64,000 bases of DNA from Lachnospiraceae bacterium (GCA_017442865.1 JAFRXK010000013.1:1-64000), one strand, 5' to 3'; shown: positions 27,478-36,913, counted from the stretch's first letter. The notes: a model not told the origin generated them from the letters alone. A program made the numbers and translations.

Positions 27478-28593
27478 TTACAAGGCTCTCTTTACCGATA
27501 TTGCTTTCATAGGGCACATCTCCTGGCAGCAGAAGCAGGATATGCAGCCTCTTTTCGTAAAATGTGCCTTTTTATTTTTTATCCTGATTATATGCGACGG
27601 ACAGCTCTCTGCGCATCTGCCGCAGCCGACGCACAACCCGGTATCAACCTTAGGATAGGACTTTAGAAGTCTTTTCATAACAAATCCGGCGGGTTTTCTT
27701 AAAAAGCCCGGCACCCTGTCCACAAAATCCAGCCTCTTTGTATCAGGTATTGCAAACGGTATCACCTTTTCGGTAAATTCATCCCCGCAAAATGTGACTG
27801 CGTCCATGTTCGCAAGACCTGCTTCCCTTGCCAGCCTCAGCATAACTATATCATCAGGCTCTATGCCTATACATTTTGCAATATAGCAGTCCTGTGTATA
27901 CATATCCTTTGCCGCAAATGTATAGCCGAAATACTTTTTATCTCCGCCTGTCGGTCCGTTCCCCTCCATGCCTTCCACCGCATCCACAAGCGTAAGCTGC
28001 GGGGCAACAGTCATATCAAGCTCTAAAATCATTTTTGAAAAATCATTTATATCAGGCCAGCGGTAATGCATCTGCGGCTTTTCAAGCCCCGGAATAACCC
28101 CGAAAATATTCTTCATGCCGCACGAAAAGCCTGTCATGCCGTGAGTCTTAAGCTTCGGCATATTAATAATATAATCCGCCTCGCGTATCGGATTTATAAT
28201 ATTGAAGCTTCCGTTTGCAAAGCCTGCCCTTGTACTTACCGGACCTGCTCCCGTATCAAAATTCAGAAGCTCATCCATTCCGGCTCCGGCAACACTGCAG
28301 ACATTGTATATCTTCCTTAAATGCTCCTGTGTGTACAGTCCGCCCGAGCTTTCTGCTATAGTAATATTATTAATACCATGTTCCCTAAGCCATCTCACAA
28401 CCGACTTAATGAGCAGCGGATGTGTAGTTGCCGCCGCCTCAGGCTTAACTGCCATAACAAAGTTCGGTTTTATGACGACCTTCATCTCAGGCTTTAATTC
28501 ATCTGCAATCTTAAGCGTCTCAAAATGCCTGCAAACAGCATTAAATAAAAGCTCTTCATCATATTTTTCTGTTCTTACAATTGACTGAATCAT
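27478..28593 (-). CDS. DUF362 protein with two C-terminal 4Fe-4S motifs
   Basis: 371 residues. The N-terminal 290 residues match DUF362 (VVIKPNFVM, KTHGMTGFSCGMKNIFG, LVDAVEGMEGNGPTGG). The C-terminus is a bacterial ferredoxin module with CVGCGRCAESCP and CISCFCCQEMCP. Such proteins are thought to handle electrons in the cytoplasm of anaerobes, but no reaction is established. A GGAGG lies 13 bp before the ATG, which is a rather long spacing. The 198 bp beyond its stop hold no gene I can support. Confidence 0.88.
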   Translation of the reverse strand: MIQSIVRTEKYDEELLFNAVCRHFETLKIADELKPEMKVVIKPNFVMAVKPEAAATTHPLLIKSVVRWLREHGINNITIAESSGGLYTQEHLRKIYNVCSVAGAGMDELLNFDTGAGPVSTRAGFANGSFNIINPIREADYIINMPKLKTHGMTGFSCGMKNIFGVIPGLEKPQMHYRWPDINDFSKMILELDMTVAPQLTLVDAVEGMEGNGPTGGDKKYFGYTFAAKDMYTQDCYIAKCIGIEPDDIVMLRLAREAGLANMDAVTFCGDEFTEKVIPFAIPDTKRLDFVDRVPGFLRKPAGFVMKRLLKSYPKVDTGLCVGCGRCAESCPSHIIRIKNKKAHFTKRGCISCFCCQEMCPMKAISVKRAL

Positions 28594-28835
28594 TTATGCT
28601 TTATGTCCTCCTAAGTCGCGCAATACTTTACCGGTATATTCCGTTAAAAATGTTGTAACAGTTAAGTGGTTATATCTGCATTTTACCTATAATCAATAAT
28701 ATATTATTTCCATAGCATGTTTCAAGCTTTTTAAAGCATTTATTCAACTGACAAAATATATTTATGGAGTTTTTTCCCGCGATGTGATATAATATTTTAG
28801 TAATCTCACAAAAGGAGAAAATATAAGGAGAGAAT

Positions 28836-29519
28836 ATGAAAATAGGAATTATCTGCGCAAGCGAAAATGAGCTGGCACCGTTTCTTTGTGACCTACGTGA
28901 AGGGTCAATTACGGAAAAAGCAATGATTAAAATATATACTGGAAAATTAGGTGTACACGATGTTGTTTTGCTTTATTCGGGAGTATGCAAGGTCAACGCA
29001 GCGATAGCCGCTCAGATCATAATAGACGATTTCAAGGTCGACGCTATTATCAACGCCGGTGTTGCAGGCGGAATCGACACCCGGCTTAAGATATTTGATA
29101 CTGTGATCTCGACCGAAACCGCTTATCATGATGTTGCCGCCGGGATACTGACGGAATACCACCCTTGGATGAAATCGGTATTCTTTGCCGCTGACGAAAA
29201 TCTGCTGAAGCTGTCCCGGGAAGCTGTCGCCCGTATTCGGACAAAAGGCACCGTTTATTGGGGCAGGATGGTGACCGGAGAATCCTTCATTACGGATGAC
29301 GGCCGTCAAGAGATCATAGACGAGTTCCATCCGTTATCTGTCGATATGGAGACCGGGAGTATAGCTCATGTCTGCTACGCCAATTCTGTACCTTTTATCG
29401 CGATTAGATGTATCACTGATACTGCGGATCACAGCGGGGCTGAATTCTTTGAAATGAATTGTAAGGAAGCTTCCCGGATTGCAAAGTGCATTACGGTAGC
29501 GGTTATAGACTGCATTTAA
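28836..29519 (+). CDS. mtnN: 5'-methylthioadenosine/S-adenosylhomocysteine nucleosidase
   Basis: Cleaves the by-products of methylation and polyamine synthesis (MTA, SAH) to adenine and a thioribose. The 227-residue protein has the Pfs-family residues ASENELAPF near 9-17, NAGVAGGID near 73, SVDMETGSIAHV near 168 (catalytic-site Glu) and ITDTADHSG near 192 (catalytic Asp). GGAGAGA precedes the ATG; a TATAAT at 28788-28793 may be its -10. The gene uses more GC-rich codons than its neighbours and stands alone on the plus strand between minus-strand genes, a weak hint of separate acquisition. Confidence 0.92.
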   Translation: MKIGIICASENELAPFLCDLREGSITEKAMIKIYTGKLGVHDVVLLYSGVCKVNAAIAAQIIIDDFKVDAIINAGVAGGIDTRLKIFDTVISTETAYHDVAAGILTEYHPWMKSVFFAADENLLKLSREAVARIRTKGTVYWGRMVTGESFITDDGRQEIIDEFHPLSVDMETGSIAHVCYANSVPFIAIRCITDTADHSGAEFFEMNCKEASRIAKCITVAVIDCI

Positions 29520-29568
29520 TAAGATTCAGTCAATGTATGCAAACAGCATTAAATCGTGCTACGCAAAA

Positions 29569-29600
29569 GCAGACTATGACATATCCTCGCCATAGTCTGC
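29569..29600. terminator. Hairpin between mtnN and the zinc-ribbon gene
   Basis: GCAGACTATG (29569-29578) pairs with CATAGTCTGC (29591-29600) between convergent genes. The T-tail is poor. Confidence 0.6.
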
Positions 29601-29619
29601 CGTAATTATTTATAATGCC

Positions 29620-30489
29620 TTATAATCTTCCGCCGCAGAATTCACAGCATCCGTTTGCGTCCGGTATCGCAGGCGCGCCGCAATGCGGGCATATTGCCGA
29701 TGTCGGTGCTGCAGGCTCCTGTGCAACAGGCTCCTCTACTGCCTCTTCTGCCGGTGCGCTTTCCTCCGCCGGTGCCTCCTCAGGCTCCTCATTTGCATCA
29801 AGGTCTGCCAGAGTATGAGTTTCGTCCTTAATCCAAAGCAGGGCTTTCTTTATCTCGTTGCCCATGTCATAGTATTCCTTGTAATCCTCATTCCAGATTG
29901 CATTAGGGTCTACCTGTGCAAATACCATGCTGCCTGTAGGCTTCGGAGCGTCGTTTATGCTTCTGTTTCCTGTGCTTACCGAGCTTGGATTAAGCTTAAA
30001 ATTCATCTCGTTAAAGTACGGATGATTTACCTGCGCTGTGATATAAAAATCATATTCATATTCGTAGCGCGGCGGCACGTAGCTTACATAATGACCGTTC
30101 TCATCCTTTTCCTTCTGCTCATCCTTGCTCTCACGTATTTCAAAATCACATCCCGTAATCTGCGAAAAATCAAGTATATCAGGGTTGGCGTCCTCAAGAT
30201 TTCTTGCTCTTGTTATCGTGAACTTACGTGCATCCTCATCAAATAACACCTTCGTATCCCTGCCCATGCTGCGTGTCACATTAAACACCTTAACAGCATC
30301 AAGATTTTCCTTTCTGTATTCGAGCTGACTCTTAATCTCATCAACAGTGCTGCTCCTTCTTTCGCTGAACCACGGTGAAAGCTTCGCTGCGCAGTTCTTG
30401 CACAGATTGCCGTCCTCTAACTTCCTGTTTCCTAAAAGACCTATCTTCTCACCGCAGATATCACAATATTTCTTATCAAAAAAGCCCAT
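29620..30489 (-). CDS. DUF4428-type zinc-ribbon protein of unknown function
   Basis: 289 residues. It opens with a zinc finger like DUF4428 (CDICGEKIG, then LCKNCAAKL) and ends with a second zinc ribbon (CPHCGAPAIPDANGCCEFCGGRL) after an Ala/Glu/Pro-rich linker (about 235-265). The middle region (residues 50-230) is beta-rich and lacks a recognised catalytic motif. There is no signal peptide. GGAGG precedes the ATG. The next gene upstream on the strand (30561) is probably cotranscribed. Function unknown; metal-binding adaptor is the most that can be said. Confidence 0.75.
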   Translation of the reverse strand: MGFFDKKYCDICGEKIGLLGNRKLEDGNLCKNCAAKLSPWFSERRSSTVDEIKSQLEYRKENLDAVKVFNVTRSMGRDTKVLFDEDARKFTITRARNLEDANPDILDFSQITGCDFEIRESKDEQKEKDENGHYVSYVPPRYEYEYDFYITAQVNHPYFNEMNFKLNPSSVSTGNRSINDAPKPTGSMVFAQVDPNAIWNEDYKEYYDMGNEIKKALLWIKDETHTLADLDANEEPEEAPAEESAPAEEAVEEPVAQEPAAPTSAICPHCGAPAIPDANGCCEFCGGRL

Positions 30490-30560
30490 GTTTTATTCCT
30501 CCTGTATTATAAATTGCTTTTTCAGTTCAACTTAAACATTTTCACGTAGCTGCATATTTT

Positions 30561-31148
30561 TTACGCCCACGGATTTGCGCTTTCCGGCTGTCTTATTCCA
30601 ACCAAAAGGAACTGCTCCCAAAGATACCACTTGCCATCCTTAGCCTTTCTAAGCTGAACATATCTGTCCGTATCGGCACCGCCGGATGTAATAAAAAGCT
30701 TAGCATATCCCTCATTGTCATAGGAATACGGATTTTCCTTTACCGTGATTGTGTAAGGTATTGAAGGCGTATAATCATTTCCCGGAACCGCACCGTTAAA
30801 ATATGACCTCGGCACATAATCCACGCCGTCCATAAAACGGTCATTTATAAACTGTCTGTCCCTCTGGCTAAGCTCCCTCGGTCCGCTTAAATACTCCAGC
30901 ATCTTAAGCGACTCTTCCTTATTCTTCGGGTAAGTACAAAGTGCCAAAACCGTAAGCGCCGCCGTATCAAAAGGCGTTGCAAGCGCTGCCTGCGGCAGTG
31001 CCTTAAGCTCCTCAAGCGAATCCGGAATCTTAGCAAACGCTATGCTCTCGCTTTTACAGGCTGTCTGCTGCGGATTTGCACCCGGCGTGTTCTGCGTATT
31101 TTTAATAACAGCGCTTAAAGCATTTTTAAAAACATCCAGTAATCCCAT
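30561..31148 (-). CDS. Hypothetical protein beside the zinc-ribbon gene
   Basis: 195 residues, no signal peptide or membrane segment. The N-terminus MGLLDVFKNALSAV resembles that of small cytosolic partner proteins. The C-terminal half (YTITVKENPYSYDNEGYAKLFI, then RKAKDGKWYLWEQFLL) looks like a beta-sandwich ending in a conserved-looking tryptophan-rich segment. AGGAG precedes the ATG. I recognise a possible DUF6935 relation but cannot confirm it. It is likely in one operon with the DUF4428 protein at 29620. Confidence 0.65.
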   Translation of the reverse strand: MGLLDVFKNALSAVIKNTQNTPGANPQQTACKSESIAFAKIPDSLEELKALPQAALATPFDTAALTVLALCTYPKNKEESLKMLEYLSGPRELSQRDRQFINDRFMDGVDYVPRSYFNGAVPGNDYTPSIPYTITVKENPYSYDNEGYAKLFITSGGADTDRYVQLRKAKDGKWYLWEQFLLVGIRQPESANPWA

Positions 31149-31243
31149 ATCATTTCTCCTCGCTCTATAATTTCAGTCTGTACATGCGGCAGATGCCGCA
31201 GCACCATATCTGCTATTGATTAAATATCATCAACTATATGCAT

Positions 31244-32899
31244 TTATCCTGCAAATGACATGCCGTCAAAATACTCTTCAGCCTTTTCGCCGTAAATATA
31301 TTTCTCCCAGTCCTTTACCTCTACAGGAACTCTTCCGATTCGTCCGTCCGGAAGTAAAAAGTCCGCAAAGCTCTTGTCGTCCGTCCTGTAATACTGCACC
31401 TTGAAGCCGTCGCTTATCTGTGCATCACCGATTTCATCTCCGGTCTTGTCAGAAACTATTGTTACCTCTAAAGGCTTAAGCACTTCAAACAAAAGGTAAT
31501 CATCAAATCTATACCATAATGCGTCTGAAACAGGCATTCCGTTATTGCCTACATTGTAGTATTTATATCCTGTCTTTGTGCTTAAAAGGTCTGTTTTACT
31601 GTCCAGAATAAAATCCTTAGGATTTGTAAGCACCTGTACGGTATTTTCATCACTATCTTCCTCTGTTATGTCATGCATACTGCAGCTTATCGCATCAACT
31701 CTGGTCGGGTATGCAGCATTCATATCATAAACCGTAATCTGATGGATATCATCATCAAATGCATTTTCAACATATAAGTAGTTACCATTTTCACTATGTA
31801 CAAGTATCGGATCTATTTTGTATGAATATACTTCATCCTCGTACCATACTGAATTTCCATATATGGTCTGCGTCTTGTACATATCCGGATTTTCATCATA
31901 GCGCTGTCCCTCTACCAGAATAACATCCGATACTTCATCGTCATCCAGATCGTAATAGAACTGGTTACCCAGCAGCAATTCGCTACAGTAGCTCTTCGGT
32001 ACAGCAGTGTATTCATCCTTTACAAGTCCAGGATTATCTTTAAATGTAAGCGTAACAGCAAATGTACCTGCACCGCGCGGCGCAATTTCATATGTGCCGA
32101 AAACAAATGTAAGACCGTTGTAATCAAGAACCCACTTTAACTCCGTATCCTGGTCTCTGAAATAATCTTCTATATCAACCGCATATTCAAGTCTGTCGGC
32201 ATCATAAAAGGTCTGGAGCTGTTCCTTAACAAGTGCAGGCACCTTTGACATATCTGTGACAACATCCGAAAGCTCAAGCTGCTTTCCGGTCTTTGAATCA
32301 AAAGTAACTCCGCTGTAAAAATGCTCACTGCGCCTTATGCCTACATATGAATCATCCTCATACAATATACTTAATACATTTGAATCAGCTCTTCTTACCT
32401 TTGCATTTTTCTTAATATTAAATGATAAAAAGCTTTCCGGCTCTTCCTCAATCATATATAGTGCATCGCCAAGGCAGGCTGCGTATTCGGCATAATCCTT
32501 CTCTCTGAGCTTTTCATTATACTGATTCAGTGAATCGTTAAGCGCTGCATACTCTGTCTCGCTGTCTCCGTCAAGATATACGAACGGGTATGAAGCATAT
32601 ATAAGAATTGTCTCATACTCATCGTTCCAGTTATATGTTGACATAGTACCTCTCTTAAGCGAAAGCACCTCAACCTCATCCGACTCATAAGGCTCGTCAG
32701 CAGGTCCGTCATCCACAGGCTCTGCCTCCGTCTTCGTCTCTTCCTCTGTCGGTGCAGCTGTTGTCTCGACCTTGCTCTCCGCAGGCTCCGACGCCGGATT
32801 TGTTGTGCCGCCCTCGCCACCGTTTCTGGTGGTCTTTTCACATCCGGTAAATGATAAAACCATAACAAAAGCAAGCAATAATGCCAGATATCTCTTCAT
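31244..32899 (-). CDS. Lipoprotein with DUF3298 (RsiV-like) domain
   Basis: 551 residues from the ATG at 32899, which has GGGGGAG upstream; the longer reading to 32944 has no such site. A lipoprotein signal (LLLAFVMVLSFTGC) is followed by a Pro/Glu/Thr-rich spacer and then a domain with FDSKTGKQLELSDVVTDMSKVP near residue 210, the hallmark of DUF3298/RsiV-type extracellular domains. The C-terminal third contains repeated beta strands with no known motif. It is probably anchored outside the membrane. RsiV itself senses lysozyme, but no sigma factor gene is near, so that role is not implied. Confidence 0.75.
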   Translation of the reverse strand: MKRYLALLLAFVMVLSFTGCEKTTRNGGEGGTTNPASEPAESKVETTAAPTEEETKTEAEPVDDGPADEPYESDEVEVLSLKRGTMSTYNWNDEYETILIYASYPFVYLDGDSETEYAALNDSLNQYNEKLREKDYAEYAACLGDALYMIEEEPESFLSFNIKKNAKVRRADSNVLSILYEDDSYVGIRRSEHFYSGVTFDSKTGKQLELSDVVTDMSKVPALVKEQLQTFYDADRLEYAVDIEDYFRDQDTELKWVLDYNGLTFVFGTYEIAPRGAGTFAVTLTFKDNPGLVKDEYTAVPKSYCSELLLGNQFYYDLDDDEVSDVILVEGQRYDENPDMYKTQTIYGNSVWYEDEVYSYKIDPILVHSENGNYLYVENAFDDDIHQITVYDMNAAYPTRVDAISCSMHDITEEDSDENTVQVLTNPKDFILDSKTDLLSTKTGYKYYNVGNNGMPVSDALWYRFDDYLLFEVLKPLEVTIVSDKTGDEIGDAQISDGFKVQYYRTDDKSFADFLLPDGRIGRVPVEVKDWEKYIYGEKAEEYFDGMSFAG

Positions 32900-33042
32900 T
32901 AAAATCTCCCCCTTTATAACTAAGATAATTAATTGCAATAACAAATTGTCAAAATACTTTCATTTATTGCGTTTATATTTTTATATTACACTATTTTTTT
33001 ATTTTTTGCATCATAAAATATTGATTATTTTACATAAATATA

Positions 33043-33138
33043 ATTCTTTCCATGTACGCGCTTATTACGCCAAAACAGAGGAATTCATGCCAATACCACA
33101 TTTTACATGATTCTTTCCATGTACACGCTTATTACGCC
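33043..33138. repeat. 29-bp direct repeat upstream of the DUF3298 lipoprotein gene
   Basis: Copies at 33043-33071 and 33110-33138 (period 67, one mismatch), each containing TTTCCATGTAC and GCTTATTACGCC. The region 32900-33281 holds these, the proS terminator and AT-rich DNA; no gene is seen. Confidence 0.85.
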
Positions 33139-33165
33139 TGCTCAGCCGGATTTTCAACTAAGAAA

Positions 33166-33205
33166 GAGGGTGCCTTAAAAGTCATTAGACTTTTGGGACA
33201 CCCTC
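33166..33205 (-). terminator. Terminator of proS
   Basis: GAGGGTG (33166-33172) pairs with CACCCTC (33199-33205), and AAAAGTC with GACTTTT inside. On the minus strand a TTTCTTAG run follows. Confidence 0.75.
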
Positions 33206-33281
33206 AATATCATATTATTCATAAAATAATTTTATGTTACGTACAATTATGCGGTCTTTTCTGCCGGCTTTCAGCAATACT

Positions 33282-34721
33282 TTAATATGCCTTGCCCCAG
33301 TATACCATCTTCTTTGCAGGCTTGCCGCATACAGGACATACATCTGAAATGATCTTCTGTTCAAACGGCATACATCTTGAGGTAACACCTGCGTCCTCTT
33401 TTATCTTAAGCTCGCACTCTAAATCGCCGCACCACATCATCTTTATAAAGCCAGGCTTATTTGCTGCGATATCCTTAAACTCTTCATAAGTTGCTGCCTC
33501 GTAAGTATTTTCTTCAACATGTGCCTTTGCGCGTGCAAGCATATCAGCCTGCATAGTCTCAAGAATTTCTTTTGTCTTCTCTGCAATTTCATCAAGTGAT
33601 ACAACTGTCTTTTCTCTTGTATCGCGTCTTACGATAACTGCCTGATTCTGCTCGATATCCTTCGGACCTATTTCAACACGCAGCGGAATACCTCTCATCT
33701 CCTGCTCGCTGAATTTCCAGCCCGGACTCTTGTCTGTATCATCAGTCTTTACGCGAATGCCTGCTGCCTTAAGCACAGCCTCAAGCTCGGCTGCCTTTTC
33801 AAGCACGCCCTCCTTACGCTGCTGAATCGGAATAACCATTACCTGTGTAGGTGCAATTCTCGGTGGAAGCACCAGACCGCTGTCGTCGCCGTGTACCATG
33901 ATAATTGCGCCGATAATACGTGTTGAAAGTCCCCATGATGTCTCATGCACATACTGGAGCTTGTTGTCCTTGTCTGAGTACTGTATGTCAAATGCCTTTG
34001 CAAAGCCGTCACCAAAGTAATGGCTTGTGCCCGACTGCAGCGCCTTGCCGTCATGCATAAGCGCCTCGATTGTATACGTTGCCTCAGCACCCGCAAACTT
34101 CTCCTTGTCAGTCTTCTGACCCTTGATTACCGGAATAGCAAGCACCTCTTCGCAGAAATCAGCGTATACATTTAACATCTGCTTTGTACGTGCTATTGCC
34201 TCCTCGGCTGTAGCATGAATTGTATGACCCTCCTGCCATAAAAATTCTGCCGAGCGAAGGAATGGTCTTGTGGTCTTCTCCCATCTCATAACAGAGCACC
34301 ACTGGTTATACACCTTCGGCAAATCCCTGTAGGACTGAACAATCTTTGAGAAGAAATCACAGAATAATGTCTCTGATGTAGGACGAATGCACAGACGCTC
34401 CTGCAATGTCTCAAGACCTCCCTGCGTAACCCACGCAACCTCAGGCGCAAAGCCCTCAACATGGTCCTTTTCCTTCTGAAGAAGGCTCTCAGGAATAAGC
34501 ATCGGCATATATACATTCTCAACGCCTGTAGCCTTAAAGCGCGCATCCAGCTCCTTCTGGATATTTTCCCAGATAGCGTATCCGTCAGGTCTGATAATCA
34601 TACAGCCCTTTACACCTGAATAATCAACAAGCTCTGCCCGAAGTACAACGTCCGTGTACCACTGGGCAAAATCTTCACTCATTGAAGTGATGGATTCAAC
34701 TAATTTTTTTTCCTTTGCCAT
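33282..34721 (-). CDS. proS: Prolyl-tRNA synthetase (archaeal/eukaryal type, ProS3)
   Basis: Charges tRNA-Pro with proline. The 479-residue length, lack of the INS editing domain and a C-terminal zinc-binding-like segment ([18 protein letters not shown]) place it in the type 3 group. Motif 2 region [22 protein letters not shown] is near residue 150. The start is MAKEKKLVE at 34721 with GGAG upstream; the longer in-frame reading to 34817 runs into the inverted repeat of the leader. Expression is controlled by a T-box upstream (34914-35144), so the gene is induced when tRNA-Pro is uncharged. Confidence 0.95.
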   Translation of the reverse strand: MAKEKKLVESITSMSEDFAQWYTDVVLRAELVDYSGVKGCMIIRPDGYAIWENIQKELDARFKATGVENVYMPMLIPESLLQKEKDHVEGFAPEVAWVTQGGLETLQERLCIRPTSETLFCDFFSKIVQSYRDLPKVYNQWCSVMRWEKTTRPFLRSAEFLWQEGHTIHATAEEAIARTKQMLNVYADFCEEVLAIPVIKGQKTDKEKFAGAEATYTIEALMHDGKALQSGTSHYFGDGFAKAFDIQYSDKDNKLQYVHETSWGLSTRIIGAIIMVHGDDSGLVLPPRIAPTQVMVIPIQQRKEGVLEKAAELEAVLKAAGIRVKTDDTDKSPGWKFSEQEMRGIPLRVEIGPKDIEQNQAVIVRRDTREKTVVSLDEIAEKTKEILETMQADMLARAKAHVEENTYEAATYEEFKDIAANKPGFIKMMWCGDLECELKIKEDAGVTSRCMPFEQKIISDVCPVCGKPAKKMVYWGKAY

Positions 34722-34747
34722 AACTAAAACTCCTTTTTTATTTACTG

Positions 34748-34870
34748 AGCAATTGCCAGATTGTTTTTTAAATATTGAATAAATATTATATCCTCGCAAG
34801 CTCCCTAAAGAAGTCACTTGCTGAGGATATAATATTTATTCAATTCAAAGTAACAATCAATGCAATTGCT
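34748..34870. repeat. 123-bp inverted-repeat element in the proS leader
   Basis: A 21-bp core, TTGAATAAATATTATATCCTC (34775-34795), has its exact complement at 34823-34843. Outward, ATTGTT/AACAAT and AGCAATTGC/GCAATTGCT (34748-34756, 34862-34870) extend the pairing. It lies between the T-box terminator and the proS start, so transcripts that pass the T-box would carry a large hairpin. MITE insertion is the simplest reading. Confidence 0.75.
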
Positions 34871-34913
34871 GATTAATAAGCCGTCGCGGGGCTTTTGTTT
34901 CTTCGATTAAAAT

Positions 34914-35144
34914 AAAAAAATCCCCTGCGTTTACGCAAGGGACCGAAAAACCGGTGGTACCACCCTAATTGAAGCTTCAGTAAAGCTCCCTCTCATCACG
35001 CCGTTAACGCCGGGCTACGCCGTACTTTCATACGGTGCTCCGAGGCAGGTTCAATGCTGCTTCATACCAATCTTCCACCAACGATTAGCTCTCTGTGCTG
35101 AACGCTCACATCTACTGGCCCTCTTCAACGCAAAATCATGTAAT
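34914..35144 (-). promoter_or_regulatory. T-box riboswitch of proS
   Basis: On the minus strand: stem I with AGAGAGCTAATCGTTGG-type bulge motifs and GATTGGTATGAAG, a probable specifier loop GAA-CCT-GCC (CCT at 35049-35047, a proline codon), the T-box core AGGGTGGTACCACC (34966-34953), and a terminator CCCTTGCGT/ACGCAGGGG followed by seven T (34941-34914). Uncharged tRNA-Pro would pair with the T-box and stop termination. Confidence 0.93.
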
Positions 35145-35150
35145 GCAAGT

Positions 35151-35179
35151 ATTATAATATAGAGTTTGGAATTTTGCAA
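35151..35179 (-). promoter_or_regulatory. Promoter of the T-box/proS transcript
   Basis: On the minus strand TTGCAA (35179-35174), 17 bp, TATAAT (35156-35151). Confidence 0.65.
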
Positions 35180-35212
35180 GGGGAAACCATCTAAGTTTTG
35201 CCCTTTGCGACA

Positions 35213-35503
35213 GTAATATACGCTAACGCCCACTACAACATAAGCTTTTTCCTTGCCTTTTGTGTTACCATTCATCGTTATATGCGCCAACTCGCTCACT
35301 AAAACTTAAGCTTCTTCCTTGCCTTTTTTGTTACCGTTCATCGTTATATACGCCAACTCGCTCACTAAAACTTAAGCTTCTTCCTTGCCTTTTGTGTTAC
35401 CGTTCATCGTTATATACGCCAACTCGCTCACTAAAACTTAAGCTTCTTCCTTGCCTTTTGTGTTACCGTTCATTGTAATATACGCCAGCGCACCCACTAC
35501 AAC
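35213..35503. repeat. 66-bp tandem array duplicating the 3' end of the MFS gene
   Basis: The last 60 or so bases of the MFS gene (from 35438) are repeated downstream as units 35372-35437, 35306-35371 and 35240-35305, plus a partial unit at 35213-35239. Because 66 is a multiple of three, each unit re-encodes a peptide like LAYITMNGNTKGKEEA followed by its own stop, in frame with the gene. Confidence 0.92.
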
Positions 35504-36688
35504 AACTGCATAAACCGCCGCTATCGCAGGCGGACTGAGCAGCAAAACAATCGCTGAAAGAATCAGCCTGGATGCGATATCGCCAAGCTGAAAATATGTA
35601 GTCATTCCGCCAAAGGCTGTTGCAAGCATTCCTTCCTCAAGGTTATTGAAAATAATTGCACCCATTTTGGGGTCGATGCAGCCGGTCCAGAAGCTGGCAA
35701 AAAACATTGCCGGCAGTACAATATATATGTTCTGCAAAACAATTCCAAGCAGAAGGACTGCTGTTATCAGAAGAACTATTTGCAAAGCTTTCCTCAGACT
35801 TATCTTTTTAAGTAGGGATATCGTTAATGCACTGCCCACAATTCTTCCTGCAGGCTCGCACATTGCCAGCATTGAAATGGTTATCGCCGGGTTGATGATA
35901 CAAAAGCCCGGATTGTCCGCCATGCACAGCACTGCCACAGGCGTAACTATTGCCAGCCCGGCATTTAACACAGGGATTACCGCCAGCGTATCCCTTATTT
36001 CTGACATTTGCCACAACCTGCTTATCGCACTGCCAAGCTCTTTTCTAAGCGACCCTATGCTTATTTTATCAGGCTTTGAAAAAGCATCGCTATCGCTGCA
36101 ATATATTAAAAACTCCTTCCTCGCACCGATAATTATAAGCATGCTTATTAAAAATGATGCAGCATCTATCAGTGCAAGCTTTGAAAAAGACAAATATAAT
36201 ATCATTACTCCGCCAAATGCTTTAAACAAAATATTCAGCGTCAGCATAAATGACTGTCTGAATGCCATGACCTCTTCACGTATTTCATCCCTGACCATTC
36301 TGTTGCTTATAGGATAATAAAGCCCGTTTTCATACTGTCCGGCACAATCCGAGATAAAATTAAACAGACTGACCGCTGCAACAATAAGCAGGCTCGGCGA
36401 AAATTCCATAATACATGCAATAATTACGTAAATTATAATTCTTAAAATCAGCGTGCCGGTTATGGCCTCGTACCGTCTGCGGGTTCTGTCTGCCAGATAT
36501 CCTAAAACAAATGATGATAGTATTGGCAGTATCTCCGACAGATTGATAATCGACACTGCCAGATTACTTCTGTCTAACTGCAGGACATAATTAAGCAACG
36601 CAAGATAATAAAGAATATCGCCGAAATTTGATATTATATCTGCAAGCAGTATTTTAACATATAATGGTGTTTTTAATGCTTCCTTCAA
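35438..36688 (-). CDS. Major facilitator superfamily transporter
   Basis: 416 residues with about 12 hydrophobic helices and the MFS loop 2-3 motif as LGYLADRTRRR near residue 65. It resembles MFS members annotated as drug or macrolide exporters in Firmicutes, but the substrate cannot be told. The C-terminal tail ITMNGNTKGKEEA is the part copied in the 66-bp array directly beyond the stop. Its ATG at 36688 has AGGGAGAAAAG about 8 bp upstream. Confidence 0.85.
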   Translation of the reverse strand: MKEALKTPLYVKILLADIISNFGDILYYLALLNYVLQLDRSNLAVSIINLSEILPILSSFVLGYLADRTRRRYEAITGTLILRIIIYVIIACIMEFSPSLLIVAAVSLFNFISDCAGQYENGLYYPISNRMVRDEIREEVMAFRQSFMLTLNILFKAFGGVMILYLSFSKLALIDAASFLISMLIIIGARKEFLIYCSDSDAFSKPDKISIGSLRKELGSAISRLWQMSEIRDTLAVIPVLNAGLAIVTPVAVLCMADNPGFCIINPAITISMLAMCEPAGRIVGSALTISLLKKISLRKALQIVLLITAVLLLGIVLQNIYIVLPAMFFASFWTGCIDPKMGAIIFNNLEEGMLATAFGGMTTYFQLGDIASRLILSAIVLLLSPPAIAAVYAVVVVGALAYITMNGNTKGKEEA

Positions 36689-36880
36689 ATGTGTCTTTTC
36701 TCCCTATAATTTTCAAGCTTTTACTTCATCACAGACTTGTACTTATGAATATTTTCTTTTCTATTTTAAAGCAGCAAGCGTATTAAATCAATGCTTTTTT
36801 ACAATTCATATCTCTCACGGCTCCTCCACTAAACTTCTGAATTGCTGCTTTTGATAAATATTACACTACATTTCTCTCTA

Positions 36881-36913
36881 TTGTCAACCAATATATATTA
36901 TTGTGGTTGACAA
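36881..36913. promoter_or_regulatory. BirA (biotin repressor) operator of bioY
   Basis: TTGTCAACC (36881-36889), 15 bp, GGTTGACAA (36905-36913), closely matching the BirA operator of Firmicutes (TTGTTAACC-N15-GGTTAACAA). It overlaps the -35 box of the bioY promoter, so biotin-loaded BirA would block RNA polymerase. Confidence 0.85.

Noticed and set aside
34748-34870. Invertible promoter (phase switch)
   Set aside because: The arms enclose only 27-28 bp in the core and no site-specific recombinase gene is nearby; a MITE or hairpin is simpler.
35051-35299. Reading frame of 82 codons on the minus strand
   Set aside because: It runs from the 66-bp repeat array through the proS promoter into the T-box stem I, so it is explained by repeats and RNA structure.
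35213-35503. CRISPR array
   Set aside because: Units are contiguous 66-bp copies without unique spacers and match the adjacent gene's 3' end.
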